NCBI GenBank assembly: GCA_013823855.1
Contig: PNMW01000011.1
Location: 181,558-245,557, forward strand
DNA from: Lysobacteraceae bacterium
GTDB lineage: Bacteria > Pseudomonadota > Gammaproteobacteria > Nevskiales > Nevskiaceae
Length of the DNA: 64,000 nucleotides
Reading direction: 5' to 3'
A program made the translations under genes and the position numbers. This document shows positions 57,003 through 64,000 of the stretch, piece after piece; position 1 is the first letter of the stretch, and every line of letters begins with the position of its first letter. The notes below the pieces were generated by a model. That model saw only the letters and a program-made list of their open reading frames with translations. It ran no database searches and was not told where the DNA came from.

Positions 57003-57128
57003 CTACCAGTGATCGCCGATCGCGTGCCGGCAGGTCTCGTTGCCGCAGGTGCCGGCCCCGCCTTCGTAGTGCCGGCAGCCGCATCCTGATCGCGAGCAGG
57101 CGCCGAAGCCGGCGCGCATCGGCGGCAT
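57003..57128 (-). CDS. Possible small cysteine-rich protein
   Basis: The frame gives about 41 residues from an ATG at 57128 (or 38 from 57119) with five cysteines: CSRSGCGC, then GTCGNETC, ending HAIGDHW. The spacing suggests a small zinc-binding protein, and the ordered YEGGAGTCGNETCRH segment looks protein-like rather than random. No good ribosome-binding site is present, and the frame extends further upstream to 57308, so start and reality are uncertain. Confidence 0.35.
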   Translation of the reverse strand: MPPMRAGFGACSRSGCGCRHYEGGAGTCGNETCRHAIGDHW

Positions 57129-57312
57129 CCCGTCGTGTCGGGGATCATCCCGGCGGGGCCCGCGCTCTGATGAAAGCGCTCGCCAGACAAGGAGGTAGTG
57201 CGGCTCGCGCCCGGCATCGCTGGACGGGTTCATGATCGATGGCTCCACGGCGGTCAGCGGGATGGTCGCGAGCCGGCGGCATCCGGTGCAGGCACCGGAT
57301 GCCGCCACCCGA

Positions 57313-60300
57313 TCAGCCGGGGCGCCGCCGACCGCGCCGGCGCCAGCCGGCTGCGGCGCTGCCGGCGATCAGCAGCAGCCAGCCGAAGGCGCCGCCACCG
57401 CCCTTGCCGGGCGCTGCGCCGACGTTCAGCGTGACGCTGCGGCTGGTCGTGCCTCCGGTGCCGGTGCAGGCCAGCGTGTAGGTCTGGACGCCGGTCGCCG
57501 CCGGCGTCACGCTGGCACTGCCGCTGGTGCTCCGCGTGCCGGTCCAGGCGCCGCTGGCGGTGCAGGCGCTGGCGTCGGTCGACGACCAGCTGAGCGTGGC
57601 GCTGGCACCGATGATCAGGCTGGCCGGCGTGATCGCCAGGGTCACGGTCGGCAGGGCCGGTGGCACCGGGTTGACGGTCACCGTCGCCGTGGCGCTGGCA
57701 CTGCCACCGCCGCCGGTGCAGCTCAGCGTGTAGCGCGCGGTGCCGGTCGCCGCCGGCGTGACGCTGGCGCTGCCGCTGGTGGCGCGGCTGCCGGACCAGT
57801 CGTCGCTGGCGGTGCAGCTCGTGGCATCGGTGCTCGACCAGCTCAGGGTCGAGGTGCTGCCCAGGGTCACCGTGGCCGGGGCGGCGCTCAGACTCACCGT
57901 CGGCACCGGCAGCAGCGGCGGGTCGTTGACGGTGACCGTCGCCGTGGCACTGGCGGTGCCGCCGGCACCGGTGCAGCTCAGGGTGTAGCCGAGGCTGCCG
58001 CTGCCGGCCGGCGTCACCGGCTGATTGCCGGTGGTCGCCCTTGCGCCGGTCCAGGCGCCGCTGGCGGTGCAGCTGGCGGCGTTGGTGGTGGTCCAGCTGA
58101 TCGTGGTGCTGTCGCCGAGGGTGATCGTGGCCGGCGCGGCGCTGATCGTCACTGTCGGTGCCGGGGCGCTGACCGCGATCGTCGTCGAGGCGCTGGCGCT
58201 GCCGCCGGCACCGGTGCAGCTCAGTGTGTAGGTCGCCGTTCCCGTGGTGGAAGGAGTGACGCTGGCGGTGCCGCTGGTGGCGCGGCCGCCGCTCCAGCTG
58301 CCGCTGGCGGTGCAGCTGCTGGCGTCGGTCGACGACCAGCTCAAGGTCGATGCGGCGCCCAGCACCAGGCTGTTCGGATTCGCGGCGATCGACACCGTCG
58401 GCGCCGGCGCGGTCGGCGTGGCACTGGCTTCGTTGGAGAACTGCGTTTCGCCGAGCGCGTTGACCGCGGTGATCGTGAAGTAATACGGCGTGCCGGCGGT
58501 CAGGCCGGAGTCCGTGTAGCTGCCGGTCAGTCCGGCGGCGGTGATGCCGGTGGCGATCGGCGTGCGGCCCTGACCGCCCGGCGTCGTCGCCCGATAGACG
58601 TTGTAGCCGAGCGCGCGTGGCGATACCGGCCAGTTCAGCGTGACGCTGCCGATCCCGGCCGCTGCGCTCAAACTGCCGACCCGGTCGGCCGGGCCGCTGA
58701 TGGCGATGACATTGCCGAAATACAGGCCGTCGCCGTCGCCGCGGGTCGGCACATAGAGATCGCCATCGGCGGCCTGGATCGGTTCGTCCTCGAGGCCGTC
58801 CTCGTCGACCAGGCTCGCTGATTGATGGACCACCGCGTACTGGCCCTGCGGCGTGATCCGGTAGACGACACCGCGCCCGTCATTGAAGCTGATATTCGCC
58901 GCCGTGCCGTAGAAATTGCCGTCGCGGGCCAGCAGCAGCGGGCTTTGCGGGTTTTCGCCGGGGGTGCCGGTGCGGAAGGTGTACAGCGTCGAGAAGTCAC
59001 CGGCCAGGCTCAGACGGAATACGGTGCCGCCGCCGCTCGAACCGCCGCCGCTGGTGGTGCCGTAGAGCGCGCCATCGGCACCCTGGGTGACGCTGCCCAG
59101 CGGACCGCCGCCTTCGCTCGGTGCGCCGGCAAAGGCATGCAGCACGCTGACCGTGCCGCCCGGCGTCAGCCGGAACACGGTGCCGTTGTTGCCGGCGCCG
59201 AAGCTGGTCGTGGTGCCGTAGAAATTGCCGTCGCTGGCCTCGATCAGGCGGCCGCGCGGCACGTTGCCGGTGGTCGCGAGATCGAAGCTGTGCAGCCGTG
59301 TGTGGCTGCCGCCGGGGGTGATCCGGAACAGCGTGCCGGCGCCGCTGCCATCGCCGCCGGCTTCGGTGCTGCCGTAGAAATTGCCGTCGCTGCCCAGGGT
59401 CAGCGCGCTGCGCGGCTGGCCGCCATTGGCACCGCCGGGGAAGCTGAACAGGGTCGTGAAGTCGCCGGCCGCGCTGATCCGGAACACCGCGCCGAGGCCG
59501 TTCGCGCCGCCGGCCACGCTGGTGCCGTAGAACGCGCCGTCCGGGCCGATCGTGAGCCCGCTTTCCGGCGAGCCGCCGGCATTGCTGCCGAAGTTGATCA
59601 GTTTCAGCGTCCGCAGCACGCCATCGCCGCTCAGTGAGAACACCGAGCCGGGGAAGCCCTTCGAGGTGACGCCGGCGGTGACACCGTAGAACAGGCCGTC
59701 TGCAGCCTGCACCAGCGGGCCGCTCGGCGTGCGGCCTTCGGACGGCAGGCTGCTGGCGGTCAGCAGGCGGGTGAACTCACCCGCCGTCGAGATCCGGAAC
59801 ACGGTGCCGGAACCGAACGCCGCCTCGCTGTCCGGATTGCTCGGCGTGGTGCCGGCCGGGACCGCGCCGCCGCCGGTGGTGGTGCCGTACAGCAGGCCAT
59901 CGCCGCCGAGCGTGAGCGTGGCCGCCGGGTCGATGCCGTCGAGGAAATGGGTGCGGAAGCAGTACAGCGTGGTGACCGCGCCGGCCGGCGTGACCCGGAA
60001 AACCGAGCCGCGACAGCCGACCGGATCGGAGTTCAGGGCGCCGCCGCCGCTGGTGACGCCGTAGAAGTTGCCGTCGCCGCCACGAGTCAGGCCGGCGATC
60101 GGGGTGCTGCCGGTCACCGCCGGCGTGAAGCCGGGGCTGCCTGGATCGCTAAGAAAGGTATACAGCGAGGTGAAGCTGCCGGCCGGGGTGATCCGGAACA
60201 CCGTGCCGAGCGCGACCCTGCCGCGGCTCGGGTCCGGCTGGCCGCCTGCCACGGTGGTGCCGTAAAGGTTGCCATCGTTCCCGAGTGCCAGCGCGCCCTG

Positions 60301-61149
60301 CGGCCGGCCGCCTTCGAGGCCGGAATCGCCGGCAAACGAATGCAGGGTCGTGAAGCTGCCGGCCGAGGTGACCCGGAACACGGTGCCGCCGCCGTTCGGG
60401 TCGGTGCCGCCCTGCGAGGTGGTGCCGTAGTAAGCACCGTCGGACCCCTGGACCAGCGCGGCCTGCGGCAACTGGCCATCGGCGACGGTCGCCGGGGTGG
60501 AGAAGTTCTTCAGCACGGTCAGCGCGCCGGCCTTCGACAGTCGGAACACGCTGCCGCGATTGCTCGCTGCGCCACAGGCCGAGGTGGTGCCGTAGAGATC
60601 GCCGTCGCTGCCTTCGACGACGCCGGCCAGCGGGTTGCAGCCCTCCTCGTAGGCGAACGAGTACAGCACCCGGTATTCGCCGGCGTTTGGGCCGCTCAGG
60701 CGATAGCGGTAGACACCGCCGAGGCCGTTCTCGCCGCCCGCGAAGCCGACGCCGTAGAGATTGCCGTCGGAGGCGATGATCGGCGTGCCGCGCGGGTTCA
60801 GCAGATCGCGGATATTCGCGCCCGACAGGTCGCGGGCCCGCTGCTGGAACCAGTGCAGCGTGGTGAAGGTTCCGTCCGGCGCCTGCGCCGACAGCGAGGT
60901 GCCGTCGTTGAGCCGGCCGCTGGACACGAAGTAGACCGTGCCATCGGCGCCACGCACCGCGCCTTCGTTGCTGGACAGGCGCCCTTCGTTGGAATGCTGG
61001 CCGAACGCGTAGATCTGCCGGGCCGCCGCCTGCGCCGGCGCGGCGAGCAGCGCCGCCGCCGCCAGCGCACCGGCGAGCAGCCGGCCTGTCCATCGCCATC
61101 CGCCGCTGCCCGTCGCCGGTGCCATTCGATCCCGTTCCGCTCGTGTCAT
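57313..61149 (-). CDS. Large secreted repeat protein with Ig-like copies and GlyGly-CTERM-like tail
   Basis: A 1278-residue secreted protein. After the signal peptide (about 19-43) residues 53-816 hold many roughly 50-residue beta units of the pattern 'GSDGNFYGTTxxGG...GTVFRIT...TTLHSF', as in GLTT-repeat (TIGR03803-like) proteins, which may form a propeller. A fibronectin-III-like domain lies at about 830-906 (GYNVYRATTPGG). Four near-identical Ig-like copies of about 80 residues follow at about 916-1240 (ATLSWSSTDA, CTASGAWTG, YTLSCTG). The C-terminus has GGGGAFGWLLLIAGSAAAG followed by an Arg cluster, the layout of rhombosortase GlyGly-CTERM signals. The ATG at 61149 has GGAG eight bases upstream. 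Confidence 0.82.
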   Translation of the reverse strand: MTRAERDRMAPATGSGGWRWTGRLLAGALAAAALLAAPAQAAARQIYAFGQHSNEGRLSSNEGAVRGADGTVYFVSSGRLNDGTSLSAQAPDGTFTTLHWFQQRARDLSGANIRDLLNPRGTPIIASDGNLYGVGFAGGENGLGGVYRYRLSGPNAGEYRVLYSFAYEEGCNPLAGVVEGSDGDLYGTTSACGAASNRGSVFRLSKAGALTVLKNFSTPATVADGQLPQAALVQGSDGAYYGTTSQGGTDPNGGGTVFRVTSAGSFTTLHSFAGDSGLEGGRPQGALALGNDGNLYGTTVAGGQPDPSRGRVALGTVFRITPAGSFTSLYTFLSDPGSPGFTPAVTGSTPIAGLTRGGDGNFYGVTSGGGALNSDPVGCRGSVFRVTPAGAVTTLYCFRTHFLDGIDPAATLTLGGDGLLYGTTTGGGAVPAGTTPSNPDSEAAFGSGTVFRISTAGEFTRLLTASSLPSEGRTPSGPLVQAADGLFYGVTAGVTSKGFPGSVFSLSGDGVLRTLKLINFGSNAGGSPESGLTIGPDGAFYGTSVAGGANGLGAVFRISAAGDFTTLFSFPGGANGGQPRSALTLGSDGNFYGSTEAGGDGSGAGTLFRITPGGSHTRLHSFDLATTGNVPRGRLIEASDGNFYGTTTSFGAGNNGTVFRLTPGGTVSVLHAFAGAPSEGGGPLGSVTQGADGALYGTTSGGGSSGGGTVFRLSLAGDFSTLYTFRTGTPGENPQSPLLLARDGNFYGTAANISFNDGRGVVYRITPQGQYAVVHQSASLVDEDGLEDEPIQAADGDLYVPTRGDGDGLYFGNVIAISGPADRVGSLSAAAGIGSVTLNWPVSPRALGYNVYRATTPGGQGRTPIATGITAAGLTGSYTDSGLTAGTPYYFTITAVNALGETQFSNEASATPTAPAPTVSIAANPNSLVLGAASTLSWSSTDASSCTASGSWSGGRATSGTASVTPSTTGTATYTLSCTGAGGSASASTTIAVSAPAPTVTISAAPATITLGDSTTISWTTTNAASCTASGAWTGARATTGNQPVTPAGSGSLGYTLSCTGAGGTASATATVTVNDPPLLPVPTVSLSAAPATVTLGSTSTLSWSSTDATSCTASDDWSGSRATSGSASVTPAATGTARYTLSCTGGGGSASATATVTVNPVPPALPTVTLAITPASLIIGASATLSWSSTDASACTASGAWTGTRSTSGSASVTPAATGVQTYTLACTGTGGTTSRSVTLNVGAAPGKGGGGAFGWLLLIAGSAAAGWRRRGRRRPG

Positions 61150-61322
61150 GTTCCTGCTCCCGTGGATGCCGTGAGGTCGCCGGCTTGCGGCGATCGGGGC
61201 GGATGATGGAAATTGCAGGGCCGGCAATCCTGACCCAATTCGGAATTGTTCGGAATTCTCGGGAAATCGAATCACATCAAGGCCTTGTGCTGGTCGGCCA
61301 GCATCACGGAGACGCCCTGGCA

Positions 61323-64000
61323 ATGACCCGGCCGCAGGACAAGCCCAGCCCCGGCAACCCGATCCTGTGGCGTTTCGGCGCCGTGCAGTTCGACGAGGCC
61401 AGCCTGACCCTGACCGTCGATGGGGTCGTGGTGCCGCTCGAATACCGGCCGCAGGAGCTGCTGCGCCTGCTGCTCGCCCATGCTGGTGATGTGGTCACCA
61501 AGGACGAGATCCTCGACGCCTTGTGGCCCGGCCGGATCGTCACCGAGGCGTCATTGACCAAGTGCGTCGGCCGCCTGCGCCAGGCGATCGGCGACAGCGA
61601 GCAGCAGCTGATCCGCACCGTCTACGGTTACGGCTACCGGCTGGCGGCCGACGTCAGCAGCCAGGCGAGCGGCCGCGGCGAGCTGACCGCCCCGGTGGCC
61701 GCACACGGCTTCGGCTTCGCGGCCGGCGATGCGATTCCGGCGCGGCCGCACTGGCAGTTCCGCCAGCGCCTCGGCAGTGGCGGCTTCGGCGAGGTCTGGC
61801 TGGGGCAGCACGCCAAGACCCACGAGCAGCGGGTCTTCAAGTTCGCCGCCGACGGCGCGCCGACTACGGCGCTGAAGCGCGAGATCACCCTGTTCCGCCT
61901 GCTCAACGACACCCTCGGCGGGCGCGACGACATCGCCCGCATCCTCGACTGGCAGCTCGATGCCGCGCCGCATTTCATCGAGCTCGAATACAGCCCCGAA
62001 GGCAGCCTGCAGCAATGGGCCGAAGCGAAGGGCGGACTGGCGGCGCTGTCACCGGCGACCCGCCTGCGTCTGGTCGCCGAGATCGCCGACGCGCTGGCGG
62101 CGATCCACAGCGCCGGCGTGCTGCACAAGGACCTGAAGCCCGGCAACGTGCTGATCCGGCTCGATGGCGAAGGCCTGGCGCATGTCCGGCTGACCGATTT
62201 CGGCAGCGGCCGCCTGCTCGATGCACAGCAGCTCGACGCGCTTGGCATCACCCGCATGGGTTTCACCCGGACGGTGGTCACCGACGGCAGCGCCAGCGGC
62301 ACGCCGCTGTACCTGGCGCCGGAACTGCTGGCCGGCCAGCCGCCGTCGGCGCGCGCCGATGTCTACGCCCTCGGCGTGATGCTCTACCAGATGGTGGTCG
62401 GCGATTTCCGCCGGCCGCTGGCGCCCGGCTGGGAGAGCCATGTCGCCGACGAACTGCTCCGCGAGGACATCGCCGCAGCGGCATCCGGCGATCCGGCAAC
62501 GCGGCTCGGCGAAGCGGCGCAACTGGCGCTGCGCCTGCGCAGCCTCGACCGGCGGCGACTCAACCGGGCACGCGAACTCGAAGTGCAGGCCCACGCCCGC
62601 GACCTCGAGCAGCGGCTCGCCCGTGCCCAGGCACGGCGCGGCCTGCTACGGGCGCTGGCGGCCACCCTGCTGCTCGGCTTCGCGGCCAGCACCGTGCTGT
62701 ACTTCCGGGCCGAAGCCGAAAGCCGGCGCGCCGAAGCGCAGGCGCAGGCGGCGCAGGCAGTCACCGATTTCCTGACCCGCAACCTGCTGTCGGCGGCCAA
62801 CCCGCTGATCAGCGCCGATCCCGATATCCGCCTGCGCGCGCTGATCGGCCCGGCGGCTGAAGAACTCAAGCGCAGCTTCCCTGCCGATTCGCTGCCGGCG
62901 GCGGCGATCGCCGATGCCATCGGCCAGGCCTACAACGGTTTCGATGACCCGCAGCGGGCGATCCCGCTGCTCGAATCGGCCATCGAGCAGCGCCGCCGCC
63001 TGCTGGGCGATGCCGCAGCGGAAACCCAGGCGACGCGACTGGTGCTGCTCAACGCCTACGAGAACGCCAACGCGCTGGAACGCGAGCGCCAGCTGGCCCA
63101 GGCGGTACTCGATGTCGGCCGCGCTGCCGGTCACCTCGACACGGCCACCGAACTGACCGCGCGGCAGGCGCTGATCGCCGTCGATTGCGGCTTGCATGGC
63201 AGCCAGGAAGCCTGCCTGGAGCCGGAGATGAAGATCGTCGCCGAGATGCGCCAGCGGCTTGGGCCGGGGCACGAACTGACGGTCCAGACCGAGGACAGCC
63301 TGGCCTTCTATCTGGCCGAAGCGCAGCGGTTCGACGAGGCGCTGCCACTGGCGCGCGCGGTACTCGACAAGACCCGGAAGCAGCATGGCGAGCATCACAT
63401 CCTGACGGTCTCGCGGCGGCGCAGCCTGGGTACCGTGCTGAACATGGCCGGCCGGATCGACGAGGCGCTGGTCGAACAGCGGGCGGCCCGCGAGGCGGCG
63501 ATCGCGATCAGTGGCGGCCGCGAAACCCAGTACAGCGCGACCGCTGCCAACGGGCTGGCGTACACGTACTGGGTGTCCGGCCGCAATGCCGAAGCACTAC
63601 CGCTGTTCCAGATCTATCTGGACTTCCAGCGCAGCAACGGCGCGCCGTCCGACACCCCGAAGCTGGCGCGCAGCCTGAACAATGTCGCGATGACGCTGTT
63701 GCGTCTGAATCGTGCCGGCGAAGCGCTGCCGCTGGCCCGCGAGGCGCTGAAGATCGACCACGACAGCGTCGGCCCGGACCATCCGGACAGCTTGCTGCAC
63801 GGCATGAACCTGGCGCTGATCGCCGATGCCGCCGATCGCGGCAGCGAAGCCGAAGCGCTGGCCCGTGCGGCACTCGCCGGTGCCCGCCGGCAGTACCGAA
63901 ATGGCGAATGGGATCTCGGCTGGTACACGCTGAAGGCTGGCAGCCTGCTGGCGGCGCATGGCCGCAAGGGTGAAGCCCGGCAGCTGCTCGACGAAAGCTT
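61323..64000 (+). CDS. Fused winged-helix / Ser-Thr protein kinase / TPR regulator (3' partial)
   Basis: A membrane regulator of at least 892 residues, running past the window end. Residues about 14-110 are an OmpR/PhoB-type winged helix (VTEASLTKCVGRLRQAIG, YGYGYRLAADV). A Hanks-type kinase domain follows: P-loop GSGGFGEVW near 150, Lys173, catalytic HKDLKPGN (Asp270), DFG (Asp292) and GTPLYLAPE. One membrane helix lies at about 440-461. Helical repeats of the TPR type fill the rest (for example ALPLAREALKIDHDS). It is divergent from the GlyGly-CTERM protein gene. A membrane kinase with a DNA-binding domain at its N-terminus is unusual. The ATG at 61323 is chosen; GTG (61287) is possible. 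Confidence 0.85.
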   Translation, partial: MTRPQDKPSPGNPILWRFGAVQFDEASLTLTVDGVVVPLEYRPQELLRLLLAHAGDVVTKDEILDALWPGRIVTEASLTKCVGRLRQAIGDSEQQLIRTVYGYGYRLAADVSSQASGRGELTAPVAAHGFGFAAGDAIPARPHWQFRQRLGSGGFGEVWLGQHAKTHEQRVFKFAADGAPTTALKREITLFRLLNDTLGGRDDIARILDWQLDAAPHFIELEYSPEGSLQQWAEAKGGLAALSPATRLRLVAEIADALAAIHSAGVLHKDLKPGNVLIRLDGEGLAHVRLTDFGSGRLLDAQQLDALGITRMGFTRTVVTDGSASGTPLYLAPELLAGQPPSARADVYALGVMLYQMVVGDFRRPLAPGWESHVADELLREDIAAAASGDPATRLGEAAQLALRLRSLDRRRLNRARELEVQAHARDLEQRLARAQARRGLLRALAATLLLGFAASTVLYFRAEAESRRAEAQAQAAQAVTDFLTRNLLSAANPLISADPDIRLRALIGPAAEELKRSFPADSLPAAAIADAIGQAYNGFDDPQRAIPLLESAIEQRRRLLGDAAAETQATRLVLLNAYENANALERERQLAQAVLDVGRAAGHLDTATELTARQALIAVDCGLHGSQEACLEPEMKIVAEMRQRLGPGHELTVQTEDSLAFYLAEAQRFDEALPLARAVLDKTRKQHGEHHILTVSRRRSLGTVLNMAGRIDEALVEQRAAREAAIAISGGRETQYSATAANGLAYTYWVSGRNAEALPLFQIYLDFQRSNGAPSDTPKLARSLNNVAMTLLRLNRAGEALPLAREALKIDHDSVGPDHPDSLLHGMNLALIADAADRGSEAEALARAALAGARRQYRNGEWDLGWYTLKAGSLLAAHGRKGEARQLLDES

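Overview
The window reads as chromosomal DNA of a GC-rich gammaproteobacterium. The divergent mreBCD–mrdA–rodA and gatCAB blocks, the mla phospholipid-transport operon, the lipB/ybeD/dacA/rlpA/mltB chain, glnE and hldD are typical of that class. An AlmA-type long-chain alkane monooxygenase, a DUF1302 outer-membrane protein and a methylmercaptopropionyl-CoA-dehydrogenase-like enzyme suggest a hydrocarbon or fatty-acid user, perhaps near Nevskiales/Xanthomonadales. That placement is inference.

Region 1 (1-6567) is the end of a Tn7-like transposon and is visibly less GC-rich than the rest. It holds the C-terminal part of a TnsD/TniQ target selector, an orphan Phd-like antitoxin, a HEPN-like helical protein, and a two-gene AAA ATPase plus subtilisin-like protease module resembling IetAS. 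A divergent XRE regulator faces the module across a near-perfect 29-bp palindrome. The element ends at a TGT/ACA terminus at about 6567, inside the 5' part of a Nudix hydrolase gene.

Region 2 (6568-16258) is metabolic: truncated Nudix gene, SDR dehydrogenase, molybdopterin oxidoreductase with ferredoxin, a ParE-type toxin-antitoxin pair, a nitronate monooxygenase–PadR–acyl-CoA dehydrogenase cluster, and rmuC. Region 3 (16296-22007) is envelope-related: two tandem lipoproteins with long GTTX tetrapeptide repeats, two OmpA-family proteins, and a D-amino-acid-dehydrogenase-like flavoprotein. Region 4 (22292-37775) holds glnE-hldD, an outer-membrane barrel, an unlisted 51-residue protein, an alpha/beta hydrolase, an FKBP isomerase, a RIO kinase, DUF1302, a ParA-like ATPase, two flavin enzymes, motAB behind a sigma-28-type promoter, and almA.

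Region 5 (37859-51983, all minus strand) is one long envelope block: mreB, mreC-mreD-mrdA-rodA-mltB-rlpA-dacA-ybeD-lipB, then mlaFEDCB-mlaA. These genes join cell-wall elongation, wall remodelling, lipoate synthesis and outer-membrane lipid asymmetry. Region 6 (52233-56920, plus strand) is gatCAB, hslO and a small SET-domain protein. Region 7 (57003-64000) holds a 1278-residue secreted repeat protein with a GlyGly-CTERM-like tail, facing a fused winged-helix/Ser-Thr kinase/TPR regulator that runs off the window. No rRNA, tRNA or CRISPR array was recognised.
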